Shown here piece after piece: positions 16,464 to 25,803 of a DNA stretch of 64,000 nucleotides; positions within the stretch are counted from its first letter, which is position 1, and each line of letters begins with the position of its first letter. The DNA is from Psychrobacter sp. 28M-43 (lineage in GTDB: Bacteria; Pseudomonadota; Gammaproteobacteria; Pseudomonadales; Moraxellaceae): the NCBI RefSeq assembly GCF_014770435.1, contig NZ_CP061739.1, positions 1,612,001-1,676,000 of the forward strand, read 5' to 3'. The notes under the pieces were generated by a model, which saw only the letters and a list, made by a program, of their open reading frames with translations, did no database searches and was not told the origin of the DNA. The translations under genes were made by a program, and so were the position numbers.

Positions 16464-19031
16464 TCATACCACTAAAAACGCTGCAGTACGGCTTTCTTTT
16501 GATTGGGCAACGTCATATGGCGTACCTTGAGCGACAATTACCCCGCCAGCATCCCCTGCCCCTGGCCCAATATCAATGATCCAATCACTATTGCTCGCCA
16601 CTTGCATGTCATGTTCAACCATGATGACGGTATTGCCCGCATCGACTAAACCATTTAACTGCGTCATAAGCATAGACACATCAGCAGGATGCAGGCCTGT
16701 GGTTGGTTCATCCAATATGTATAGCGTGTCGCCTCGTTGCACACGCTGCAGCTCGGTGGCAAGCTTAATCCGCTGTGCTTCACCGCCTGATAACTCAGTG
16801 GCAGGCTGACCCAGACGTAAGTAACCAAGTCCAACTTGTAGCAATGCCTCTAATGCACGCAAAATAGGCGCTTCATCAACAAAAAACTCATGTGCCGCTT
16901 CAACCGTTAAGTTCAAGACTTCAGCGATGTTTTTATCTCGATAAGTGATTGCTAGCGTTTCCTCGTCATAGCGTTGGCCATGACATACCTGACAAGGTGC
17001 ATAAACGCTTGGTAGAAATAACAGCTCAACACTGACAAACCCTAACCCTTCGCAATTTGGGCAGCGGCCTTTGGTAGTATTGAACGAGAATCTGCCAGCA
17101 TCATAGCCATGAGATTTTGCTTGCTTAGTCGCCGCAAACAGCTTACGCACATCATCAAACAAACCCGTATAGGTTGCCAAGTTAGAACGCGGTGTACGAC
17201 CAATTGCTTTTTGATTGATATTAATAAGACGACGGACGTGCTTCATACCAGCGACAATTTCACCGCCAGTTACTGACTCAAGCTCTTGCTCAAGTAAATC
17301 TGCCTCACCGACAGGCGCTTCTGTGACTGTCTTTTGACCCAAGGCTTCACTGATAAGCTCTACCAACGCTTGGCTGACAAGGCTTGACTTTCCTGAGCCT
17401 GAGACACCTGTGACGCTGGTCATGACCCCAAGCGGAAACTCAACATCTAATCCTGTGATGTTATTTCGCTCGATATTTGCAAGCTTGAGCCATGCCGCTG
17501 GATGCCTTGTGTTAGATTTTGACTGTGCGTTAGACGTAGCATTGGCAAAGAGATATTGACCAGTATGCGACTGCGTAACCTCACGAAGGCCTTCTATAGG
17601 CCCACTATAGACAATCTCGCCTCCATGCGTGCCTGCTTTTGGCCCGACATCGACTATCCAATCAGCATGTCTAATGACACTCACATCATGCTCAACGACA
17701 AACACCGAATTACCAGCGGCAATCAGCTCATCCAACGCTCCTAGCAATGCTTGAGTATCAGCGGGATGCAGACCTGCCGATGGCTCATCAAGGACATATA
17801 CCACGCCAAACAACTGCGAGCGAATTTGAGTGGCTAATCGTAATCGTTGTAGTTCACCAGGAGAGAGAGTCGGTGTGGTACGCTCAAGCGAGAGATAGCC
17901 CAACCCTAACCTTGTCAGCGCTTCAACACGAGAGAGAATGTCACTGGCGATACGCTGGGCGACGATGGCTTTTTCGCGGTTTGGTGTGTCATCGGCTACC
18001 TTGGTACGAACGGTTACTTCTAATTTTTGTGCCATTTCTGTTAGCGTTAGCTGTGATAGCTCGCCTATATCCAATCCTGCAAACTTAACCGATAGCGATT
18101 CTTTCTTTAGTTTTTTGCCATGGCATTCTGGACACTCAGATATCTGCATAAACTGCGAGACGCGCTTTTTGGTACGTGGGCTCTGAGTGGTGGCAAAAGA
18201 GTGCAAAATGAAGTTTTTGGCACTGGTAAAAGTACCCATATAGTTTGGCTTTTCGCCTTTTTCGATCGCATCACGCGTTTGCTCAATGTTGTATTCAGGA
18301 TAGACAGGCACCGTCGGCGTATCATCCGTAAACAAAATCCAGTCACGCGTCTTTTTTGGCAATGTATGCCATGGTTTATCGATATCATAGCCTAATGTAG
18401 TCAATATACGGCTCAGGTTTTGACCTTGCCATGCTGGTGGCCAAGCTGCAATCGCACGCTCACGGATTGTCTTGGTGTTATCTGGCACCAGCAGCTCTTC
18501 AGTGACCTCAAATACGCGGCCGATACCTGAACAAGTCGGGCAAGCACCATCTGGCGTATTGGGAGAGAATGCATCGGCATATAGTATTCCTTGATCTGCC
18601 GGATATTCTCCTGCTCGTGAGTACAGCATGCGTAGACCATTGGATATCGTCGTAATGCTACCCACGGACGAGCGCACTGAAGGTGTACCCCGCTTCTGCT
18701 GCAAGGCAACGGCTGGTGGCAACCCTTCTATAGAATCGACATCTGGCTCATCGACCTGATCAATGAGTCGTCTTGCATAAGGGGATACCGAATCAAGATA
18801 GCGGCGTTGTGACTCGGCAAACAACGTACCAAATGCCAATGACGACTTCCCTGAGCCTGATATACCGGTAAAGACCACTAATGCATTGCGAGGCAAATCA
18901 ACATTAACGTTCTTTAAGTTATGTACGCGCGCGCCTCTGACCTGAATATTATCTTGGTCAGGATCATAAAGGGCGTTCTTTACTGTGCTTGTTATACTGG
19001 TTTTTTCTTCTAATTTTTTTGGGTTCGCCAT
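16464..19031 (-). CDS. UvrA-like ABC ATPase (UvrA2 type)
   Basis: An 855-residue tandem ABC ATPase related to the damage sensor UvrA. Two Walker A motifs (GISGSGKSS near the N-terminus, GVSGSGKSS in the second half), two ABC signatures (LSPGELQRL, LSGGEAQRI), two Walker B motifs (VYVLDEPSAGLHP, LYILDEPTTGLHP) and zinc-binding Cys pairs (CPTCSG, CPNCEG, CQVCHG) are visible. It is about 85 residues shorter than canonical UvrA, which fits the UvrA2 class that lacks or reduces the UvrB-interaction/insertion region and is often linked with drug or DNA-damage tolerance. The main uvrA should be elsewhere. It is monocistronic here. Confidence 0.88.
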   Translation of the reverse strand: MANPKKLEEKTSITSTVKNALYDPDQDNIQVRGARVHNLKNVNVDLPRNALVVFTGISGSGKSSLAFGTLFAESQRRYLDSVSPYARRLIDQVDEPDVDSIEGLPPAVALQQKRGTPSVRSSVGSITTISNGLRMLYSRAGEYPADQGILYADAFSPNTPDGACPTCSGIGRVFEVTEELLVPDNTKTIRERAIAAWPPAWQGQNLSRILTTLGYDIDKPWHTLPKKTRDWILFTDDTPTVPVYPEYNIEQTRDAIEKGEKPNYMGTFTSAKNFILHSFATTQSPRTKKRVSQFMQISECPECHGKKLKKESLSVKFAGLDIGELSQLTLTEMAQKLEVTVRTKVADDTPNREKAIVAQRIASDILSRVEALTRLGLGYLSLERTTPTLSPGELQRLRLATQIRSQLFGVVYVLDEPSAGLHPADTQALLGALDELIAAGNSVFVVEHDVSVIRHADWIVDVGPKAGTHGGEIVYSGPIEGLREVTQSHTGQYLFANATSNAQSKSNTRHPAAWLKLANIERNNITGLDVEFPLGVMTSVTGVSGSGKSSLVSQALVELISEALGQKTVTEAPVGEADLLEQELESVTGGEIVAGMKHVRRLININQKAIGRTPRSNLATYTGLFDDVRKLFAATKQAKSHGYDAGRFSFNTTKGRCPNCEGLGFVSVELLFLPSVYAPCQVCHGQRYDEETLAITYRDKNIAEVLNLTVEAAHEFFVDEAPILRALEALLQVGLGYLRLGQPATELSGGEAQRIKLATELQRVQRGDTLYILDEPTTGLHPADVSMLMTQLNGLVDAGNTVIMVEHDMQVASNSDWIIDIGPGAGDAGGVIVAQGTPYDVAQSKESRTAAFLVV

Positions 19032-19216
19032 AGCGTTATTGTTCCTATCGAATCGTTGTTTATTCCTAACGTGCTTAGTTTTCTTTATTTAATCAGTTGT
19101 CTTTATCCAATTAGCAGAAAGGTTAACACGTACTCATGGAAGGCCATGGCTAGGCTTACGTATCAATAGCATAGATAGACAAAACGATAACTCAAGTCAC
19201 CCAATCATTAATAATA

Positions 19217-19242
19217 AAAAACCCGCATCAATGCGGGTTTTG
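19217..19242 (-). terminator. Intrinsic terminator of the DUF819 gene
   Basis: AAAACCCGCAT/ATGCGGGTTTT hairpin followed on the minus strand by a T-rich tract, about 50 bp after the stop codon. Confidence 0.85.
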
Positions 19243-19290
19243 TTTAGAAAAAAATACTATTAAATTGCTAAGATACTGACAATTTAGACA

Positions 19291-20535
19291 TTATGACACA
19301 ACCAAGCGCATTAACTGCGTGCTGATATAACCGCCAAATGTCCCTACTGCGTAACCTAAAATACCCAAGAATACACCAACAGGCGCCAACGACGGATGAA
19401 AGGCTGTGGCGACAATTGGCGCTGAGGACGCACCGCCAGTATTGGCATTAGAACCAACTGCCAAAAAGAAAAATGGCGCACGAATGATTCTAGCGACAGC
19501 AAAAATAATTACGACATGGATACTCATCCATAAGAAGCCAATTAGTAGTAACCGCCATTGCGAGACAATACCAGCCAAATTAATCTGCATACCGATCGCG
19601 GCGATTAATACAAAGATAAATACCGTGCCTATTTTTGATGCGCCAACATGATCTAACCTACGTATCTTAGTAAACGAAAATATAACGCCTATTACCGTAA
19701 TAATTACCACCATCCAAAAGAACGAGCTGGCAAAGCTATACTGAACAGCCCAACTATAAGGGGCAAAGAACTCTGCAATCTGGCCACCGACAAAGTGCGC
19801 CACTCCGACCATTGCAAAGCATAAGCCAAACATCACCATCAAATCATTGATGGTTGCTGGGCGAGCATGATCACGCTCATAGCTCTCGACTGCTTTGACC
19901 ACTTTATCAATACTACTAGTATCAGCGCGCAAAAAGCGGTCTATCTTATCGCTATGTTTTGCCATGACCAAAATAGCTAGCAGCCACAGTGAGGCATTGG
20001 TGGTATCGACCAAAATCATCATACCAAATAGATCATCACTGACTCCAAACAGCTCCTTCATCGCTGCTTGGTTGGCCGCGCCGCCTATCCAACTACCTGC
20101 TACAGCAGAAAACCCACGCCATAAAGTATCATCGGTAAACATCGCAGGCGATATCCACTTAGCGACTCCCAAACTGATCGGGCCACTGATGACGATAGCG
20201 ATACTGGCAGCAAAGAACATAGCAATCGCTTTCCAGCCTAAGCCCAATATTTTGGGCACATCCATGGACAAGGTCATTAATAGCAAACTTGCTGGCAGTA
20301 AGTAAGTGGCAGTAAAACCATAAATCTGCGAACCAATACCATCGGCAAACACGCCTAAGCTATTTAGAGTGGCTGGTATAAAGCAGCAAAGCACAATACC
20401 AGGCAATACGGCATAAAATCGACGCCAAAATTTACCCGGTAAGCCTTGGGTATAAAAAACCAGACCAATAATGGCCATGATGATGCCAAAGGCTAATGGC
20501 AAATTATCAATTGCTAAGTTTGAGGTGGCAGGCAT
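19291..20535 (-). CDS. DUF819 family integral membrane protein
   Basis: A 414-residue polytopic protein with about ten to twelve hydrophobic segments and the DUF819 hallmarks AGSWIGGAANQAAMKE and GSNANTGGASSAPIVA, two pseudo-symmetric Gly/Asn-rich loops typical of a transporter fold. The start is ATG 20535 with TTGGAG 9 bases upstream; an in-frame TTG precedes it by one codon. No substrate has been firmly assigned to this family, and there is no informative neighbour: UvrA2-like on one side and the helicase on the other, each with its own terminator. Function beyond probable transport is unknown. Confidence 0.85.
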   Translation of the reverse strand: MPATSNLAIDNLPLAFGIIMAIIGLVFYTQGLPGKFWRRFYAVLPGIVLCCFIPATLNSLGVFADGIGSQIYGFTATYLLPASLLLMTLSMDVPKILGLGWKAIAMFFAASIAIVISGPISLGVAKWISPAMFTDDTLWRGFSAVAGSWIGGAANQAAMKELFGVSDDLFGMMILVDTTNASLWLLAILVMAKHSDKIDRFLRADTSSIDKVVKAVESYERDHARPATINDLMVMFGLCFAMVGVAHFVGGQIAEFFAPYSWAVQYSFASSFFWMVVIITVIGVIFSFTKIRRLDHVGASKIGTVFIFVLIAAIGMQINLAGIVSQWRLLLIGFLWMSIHVVIIFAVARIIRAPFFFLAVGSNANTGGASSAPIVATAFHPSLAPVGVFLGILGYAVGTFGGYISTQLMRLVVS

Positions 20536-20723
20536 CAAAACGCTCCAAGAGTTACAACGGGCAAAAGTAAATCAGTATAGACAAGGCAAAAAACTCCTGC
20601 AAGCAGCCATCGACTATTAGCTAGGATTTGCCGAGTAGTATTTGACGGAATAAATAGTAAGGTAACGGTTAGGCAAGTAAGGGCATAAAGTAATCATGGC
20701 GCAATATAAAACAGGTAAACACA

Positions 20724-20754
20724 AAAAAGCCAGATAACAAGTATCTGGCTTTTT
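20724..20754 (-). terminator. Intrinsic terminator of the DEAD-box helicase gene
   Basis: 13-bp stem AAAAAGCCAGATA/TATCTGGCTTTTT with a 5-base loop, about 60 bp after the stop codon of the minus-strand gene. Confidence 0.85.
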
Positions 20755-20812
20755 CAATGCTATCTTTAGACGATTAATGAATCAATGATTTTAATCGTCA
20801 AATATAGCTGTA

Positions 20813-22477
20813 TTACGAGTTGTTACCACGGTTGCCGCCGTTTGGACGACCTTGGCCACGGCTGTCAGAACGACCAGCTGGACGACCTTGGCTGCCGCTT
20901 GGACGACTGCGACCAGTTGCAGCACGCTCACCACGTGGAACGCCATTGCTATCACCGCGGCTTGGGCCACCAGTGCGCTTGCCTTGATACGGCTTGCCAC
21001 CTGAACGCTCATTTGGTTTGCCTGACGTGTCACGTGGCTTACCTTGATAACCGCTGTCGTTGCTAGCGCGTTGACCAGTTGGAGCGCTGTCGCTTGAACG
21101 ACCACGACCACCACCGCTAGATTTACCAGCATAGCCACCGCCTGAACGACCACGGCCTTGACCGCCACCGCCGTTAGAACGACCACGACCACGGCCACGA
21201 CCATTACCTTTGTTTTCGCTAGGTACGTAAGTTTTCTTAGGCTCCATACCTTCGATAACACATACTTCCATTTTGCGATCTAAATAACGGTTGATAGCGT
21301 TAAGCTGTGGACGATCATCCATGCTACATAGGCTGATAGCAACACCAGTACGACCAGCACGACCACAACGACCGATACGATGGACGTAATCTTCAGTCTG
21401 ACGCGGCAAGTCATAGTTGATAACGTGCGAGATAGCTGGAATATCTAGACCACGAGCAGCAACGTCAGTCGCTACTAGAATTTTGACTTTACCATTACGC
21501 AAGTCTTGAACGATACGGTTACGCTTGCTCTGTGGCAAGTCACCATGTAGGAAGCTTGCTTTATGGCCCGCTTCTTGTAACTGTTTAGCCAGTTTTTCAG
21601 TGCTACGTTTGGTAGCAGCAAAGATAATGATTTGTTCCATATCTTGTTGGCAAACGATTTTGTCAAGTAAACGGTTTTTGTGATCAAAATCATCACAGTA
21701 GTACACTTTTTCTTCGATGTGTGCAGATTCTACTTTGATTGATACGCGCTCAGGGTTCTTAGTGAAGCTGGCAGCGATTTTACCTACTGGGCCATCCCAA
21801 GTTGCTGAACACATGATCGTTTGACGATCGATTGGTGCTGCACGAAGGATGTCACTGATGTCATCAGCAAAACCCATGTCTAGCATACGGTCAGCTTCGT
21901 CAAGTACCAATACTTCTAGGTTTGACAAATCAACACGACCTGCATTGATATGGTCAAGTAGACGACCAGGAGTTGCAACGATTACTTGAACGCCCTTTTT
22001 CAAAGCAGTGATCTGACCGTTGTATGGTGCGCCGCCAACTAGTGGTACACAAAATAGACCGCGCATGTCTTTAGAATAAGTGCGAACGCTGTCATGTACT
22101 TGCTGAGCAAGTTCACGCGTTGGCGTTAGGATAAGTGCTTTGGTTAGTTTGTCAAAGCTAGTAGCACGGCTCAAACGGTCAAGTACAGGGATAACGAAAG
22201 CCGCTGTTTTACCACTACCCGTTTGCGCTGACAATAAAAGGTCACGACCAGCTAGAGCAAAAGGAATGGCTTGTTCTTGAATAGGGGTTGGATTGGTATA
22301 GCCACTGCGATCAAGCGCAGTAAGAATTGGCTTAGCAATGCCAAGATCTGTAAAGGTGATTTTGTTTTCTTCAGCAGCGTCAGTAGCAGCCGCTTGAGTA
22401 TTATTATCAGTATTTGGAGTGTCAGTGTTTTCGATGATGCCGTTTTCAGCGGCGATTGCAGATAAGATGTCAGTCAT
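20813..22477 (-). CDS. DEAD-box RNA helicase with Gly/Arg-rich tail
   Basis: ATP-dependent RNA unwinding enzyme, RhlE/CsdA type, expected in ribosome assembly and RNA turnover and often cold-induced in psychrotolerant bacteria. The 554-residue protein carries the Q motif (GYTNPTPIQEQAIPF), Walker A AQTGSGKT, PTRELAQQ, TPGRLLDH, DEAD, SAT and the C-terminal HRIGRCGRAGRTG. After residue about 415 follows a 135-residue tail rich in Gly, Arg, Ser and Asn (GRGRGRGRSNGGGGQGRGR), an RNA-binding low-complexity region. AAGGAT precedes the ATG. The upstream gap is long (604 bp) and a -10-like TATACT lies about 455 bp before the start, so the mRNA may have a long leader. Confidence 0.93.
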   Translation of the reverse strand: MTDILSAIAAENGIIENTDTPNTDNNTQAAATDAAEENKITFTDLGIAKPILTALDRSGYTNPTPIQEQAIPFALAGRDLLLSAQTGSGKTAAFVIPVLDRLSRATSFDKLTKALILTPTRELAQQVHDSVRTYSKDMRGLFCVPLVGGAPYNGQITALKKGVQVIVATPGRLLDHINAGRVDLSNLEVLVLDEADRMLDMGFADDISDILRAAPIDRQTIMCSATWDGPVGKIAASFTKNPERVSIKVESAHIEEKVYYCDDFDHKNRLLDKIVCQQDMEQIIIFAATKRSTEKLAKQLQEAGHKASFLHGDLPQSKRNRIVQDLRNGKVKILVATDVAARGLDIPAISHVINYDLPRQTEDYVHRIGRCGRAGRTGVAISLCSMDDRPQLNAINRYLDRKMEVCVIEGMEPKKTYVPSENKGNGRGRGRGRSNGGGGQGRGRSGGGYAGKSSGGGRGRSSDSAPTGQRASNDSGYQGKPRDTSGKPNERSGGKPYQGKRTGGPSRGDSNGVPRGERAATGRSRPSGSQGRPAGRSDSRGQGRPNGGNRGNNS

Positions 22478-23082
22478 AAGAATCCTTGGTAAGTATAAGT
22501 TGCTGTAAATTCAGCAAACTTGATGCATACCACTGATAACCGTTCACCACGCTGCTCTTATTAGCATTACCGAGCAATATAAAATTGTCGATAATTAGAA
22601 ACCAAGCCAATAGAGCTTAGCGTCTTTATAATAAATGCGTTCGTGCTGTCTGACGTATTTTGGTGGTAGTGCCGAGTGTCTTATCCTTGCTTGATATACG
22701 CTCATTATCAATGCTTTGTCCAAAGCAGATAAAGGCAAACAGCAACCAATCTAGACCCTAGTTATAGGCCAGTAGATAAGATATGAGTCAAAAATAACGG
22801 ATATTTTTAAAAGGTTATTTAAGTACACAAAATCATCGGCAACAATTACTTATGGTCATCCTAGACCCAAAATCGCAGGCGATGTTATCAATCTCATAAT
22901 TCACGAAAGCCTAAGCTAACGTGGCGACGCAGTATAGCACAATAAAAAAATATATGTACCTATTTCTTCAATTACTGAGTAAATAAGCACTAACAGTGTT
23001 GATAATAAACAAGTTTAGGTGTTTTATTTAATACCTACAGCAAAATTAAATAGCTAAAGCAAATCAACTACTCGCTATTTAT
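22478..23082. other. 600-bp non-coding leader region of the helicase
   Basis: No gene is visible. The length is typical of long 5' leaders of cold-shock RNA helicase mRNAs. The candidate -10 at 22931-22936 would give a leader of about 450 nt. I could not fold it reliably. Confidence 0.35.
22931..22936 (-). promoter_or_regulatory. Candidate -10 box of the helicase gene
   Basis: Reads TATACT on the minus strand; the -35 region is only weakly matched. The remaining distance to the start codon would be leader RNA. Confidence 0.3.
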
Positions 23083-24375
23083 CTATCGTACTACTTTAAC
23101 TTCTGTGACATAGGTAGGTAGCTGCCATGCCCCGCCCGCCTCGATTAAGCGGCATAGTCCAGTAGTGCTTTCATGACTTTTTTCAAATGCACGGCCCGTC
23201 CATAGCCAATCGGTTTTGCTCATGCAATCACCGATGCCGCGTCCTTTTTGTACAGAGGTAAGCTTACCTTTATCGTAGCCAGTAGCATTGGTCGTTACCA
23301 AAGTTGGCTTATAAGGTTTACTGTCATTGATCACCCAAACTCCTGCTCCAGCGTTATAAGCGCCTGTCCAGCACTCATGCTGTGCCAACAGTTGCGAGCC
23401 ATTTAGACGACTGATACGCCAAGGTGATTTGTCTGAAAGATTGGGACAAACGCTGTCTGCATCTTTCATTGTGCCCTTTACCAACGATGCCAACTGAGAG
23501 GATCTCATCACAAACTTTTTGTCATTACCATCGTCCGATTTGGCGCTTGGCACGACAAACCGTAGTACTGGCGCGGCTTTAGGAGGTAATATACCGCCAC
23601 TAGATTTAACAGCATCGTCATTTTTAATAAAAGCACTGGATGTACCAACGCGACCTTGGAACTCATCGGCTTTTAGCATGGCAGCACTGGCACCTTTGTC
23701 AGAGAGCTGCCAACGTGAATTGCGCAAGGTCAACGTAATCTTGCTAGATTTGGTCAAAGCCTCTAACAATGCAGTTACCTGCGCTTGAGTAAGCTCAGCA
23801 TTACCTGCAGCAGCTGAATACGGCTTAGTCTCGCCATAATCCTTATCATTAATAAACAACGAGATACGATGACGATTACCGAGCTGCATTAGGGCTTTAG
23901 ATGAGCTGTCCTTTGCCCCGCCAAGCTTTACTTTACCATCCACGCCAGCATTCGCACCTGCGCGGCGTACGAGCAATACAGAAACCGGGAACTCACTGTT
24001 ATTCTCTGCTTGATACCCTGCCAGCCGGCACGTACGCGTATTATCACAAGCGACTTGCCAGTCTTGACTAGTAAACTCAGTCGATGTATTGGCCATACTG
24101 GTGGTACTAAATAAAGCGGTACTAAGCGCTGCAAGTACAGGCAGTAATATTTTATTTTTTATCATATAGGTGGATTGTTCTTTTATTTTTTTAGGTATGT
24201 TTTCTGAATAATACTCTACAGTGATGTTTTTGGGATTTTTATTAGACTGGGCACTGTTTTTATAGCTATTGTCATCATACTTATTATCGTCATAGATAAT
24301 GCCTGACCTACTAACACCAGTTAAATCAGCGCCTCTTGATAGCGACATATCGTTTATATAATTATTGTCTTTCAT
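23083..24375 (-). CDS. DUF1176 family exported protein
   Basis: A DUF1176 protein of unknown function, predicted to be periplasmic. The recognisable domain begins at TSQDWQVACDNTRTCRLAGYQ and continues through RISLFINDKDYG and LRNSRWQLSDKGASA to the C-terminal LCRLIEAGGAWQLPTYV. Conserved Cys pairs suggest disulfides. Start choice is unclear: ATG 24375 has a good AAAGG at the right distance but gives a 70-residue polar N-terminus before a signal peptide (KILLPVLAALSTALFSTTSMA). ATG 24165 would put that signal peptide at the N-terminus but lacks a Shine-Dalgarno. The family usually has about 350 residues, favouring 24165 as the functional start. Confidence 0.8.
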   Translation of the reverse strand: MKDNNYINDMSLSRGADLTGVSRSGIIYDDNKYDDNSYKNSAQSNKNPKNITVEYYSENIPKKIKEQSTYMIKNKILLPVLAALSTALFSTTSMANTSTEFTSQDWQVACDNTRTCRLAGYQAENNSEFPVSVLLVRRAGANAGVDGKVKLGGAKDSSSKALMQLGNRHRISLFINDKDYGETKPYSAAAGNAELTQAQVTALLEALTKSSKITLTLRNSRWQLSDKGASAAMLKADEFQGRVGTSSAFIKNDDAVKSSGGILPPKAAPVLRFVVPSAKSDDGNDKKFVMRSSQLASLVKGTMKDADSVCPNLSDKSPWRISRLNGSQLLAQHECWTGAYNAGAGVWVINDSKPYKPTLVTTNATGYDKGKLTSVQKGRGIGDCMSKTDWLWTGRAFEKSHESTTGLCRLIEAGGAWQLPTYVTEVKVVR

Positions 24376-24539
24376 AATCATCACCTTTCAGTAGAAGAAG
24401 TATAAACACCTGTCTATTGTAATGGTGCTCGGCTATCTTAACGCACTAGTGTTTCTATCTGTTGTACTAATGTATCATTGTGTAAAGACAAAAGAAAGAC
24501 CTAGCATACATTATATTCATCTTTATGAATATAAATAAA

Positions 24540-24570
24540 AAGGCTGATAAGCTATTTGCTTATCAGCCTT
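24540..24570 (-). terminator. Intrinsic terminator of the yghU gene
   Basis: AAGGCTGATAAGC/GCTTATCAGCCTT, a 13-bp stem with a 5-base loop, followed by T-rich sequence on the minus strand. Confidence 0.85.
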
Positions 24571-24639
24571 GCTGCTGTGTTTAAGATTTACTTATGTTTA
24601 AACTGTACTGCTAGATCTAAACGGTATTAAGTACTTAGT

Positions 24640-25461
24640 TTAGTCGATTGGTTTTAGCTCTAGCGCTACTGCACGTTTAACTGCAGGACGTTCAGCGATT
24701 TTTTTAGCCCAACGCTGCAAGTGTTTATAGTCTTCTACTTGTAAAAATTCTGCTGCGTCATAGAGCTTACCTAGTGCCAACTGACCATACCAAGACCAGA
24801 CAATCATATCCGCAATGTTGTAATCAGATTCATCATTGCCGCATAGGTACTCATGGTCTTTTAGATGCGTATCTAATACATCGAGCTGGCGCTTGGTTTC
24901 CATCGTATAGCGGTTGATTGGATACTCTAGAGGTTCAGGCGCATACGCATAAAAGTGCCCAAAGCCGCCACCTAAGAAAGGCGCGCTACCCATTTGCCAC
25001 ATAATCCAAGACAAACAATCTGCTCGCGCTTTGCCAGTAGCCAGTGGCAGAAACTTATCAAACTTCTCTGCTAGATACATTAAGATCGCGCCCGACTCAA
25101 AGAGTGCTATCGGCTCCCCCGCTGTATCAGTAGAATGATCGACCAAGGCTGGAATCTTTGAATTGGGGTTTATCTCTACAAACCCTGAGCCAAACTGCTC
25201 ACCTTTAGAGATGTCGATTTTGTATGCATCATATGCTGCCCCGTCAATACCAAGTTCGGCCAGCTCTTCTAGTAGTATGTTGACCTTGACACCATTTGGT
25301 GTATTTAACGAATACAGCTGTAACGGAGCATCACCAACAGGCAGCTCTTTATCATAGCGAGCTCCAGACGTTGGACTATTAATACTAGCAAATTTGCCGC
25401 CATTATCTTTATCTTGCGTCCAAACTTTTGGTGGTACGTATTTATTATTATCTTGACTCAT
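24640..25461 (-). CDS. yghU: YghU-type glutathione transferase/disulfide reductase
   Basis: A 273-residue Nu-class glutathione transferase-like protein. In E. coli YghU acts on disulfide and peroxide substrates with glutathione. Matches include the extended N-terminus YVPPKVWTQDKDNGGKFASIN, the thioredoxin-fold segment LQLYSLNTPNGVKVNILLEEL, the glutathione-binding NPNSKIPAL and ESGAILMYLAEKF, and the helical domain FLGGGFGHFYAYAPEPLEYPINRY. Length agrees with the family. CGAGGA is a good ribosome-binding site. It is divergent from the MFS gene and ends in its own terminator, so it is probably a single-gene unit. Confidence 0.92.
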   Translation of the reverse strand: MSQDNNKYVPPKVWTQDKDNGGKFASINSPTSGARYDKELPVGDAPLQLYSLNTPNGVKVNILLEELAELGIDGAAYDAYKIDISKGEQFGSGFVEINPNSKIPALVDHSTDTAGEPIALFESGAILMYLAEKFDKFLPLATGKARADCLSWIMWQMGSAPFLGGGFGHFYAYAPEPLEYPINRYTMETKRQLDVLDTHLKDHEYLCGNDESDYNIADMIVWSWYGQLALGKLYDAAEFLQVEDYKHLQRWAKKIAERPAVKRAVALELKPID

Positions 25462-25803
25462 AATTTATCCTCGGTTTGTATTTATGACTGCCGCGAAGGT
25501 TTACTATAACGAGAACTCGTAACGATATTAAAGTCTTCTCTTGTAATCAATGTTGTGTTTCTACTGCTAAAGTAAATAGAGACGAGCTATTAGCACGTAT
25601 CGAATTTTTTGTCTTATTTCGCCTCTTTAGCTATCTGTTAGCTACCCTTCGCATCGTTGCTCTTATATAAGTTATCTTATATCAGTTACTTTGAGTCACT
25701 TTTATTATGAGCCAGGCTTTCTTATACTACTCAGCTTGCATAGTGATCTGTGCGCAAATACGCTATTTTCTTACTTCATAACGAGACGTTCAATGGGACT
25801 CAC
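25462..25803. other. Divergent promoter region between yghU and the MFS gene
   Basis: About 340 bp between outward-facing genes; it should carry both promoters. I saw no clear palindrome or regulator site. Confidence 0.35.

Noticed and set aside
20785..21261. Overlapping frames in the helicase tail
   Set aside because: They arise from the Gly/Arg codon bias of the tail in other frames; the 554-residue DEAD-box frame has all motifs.
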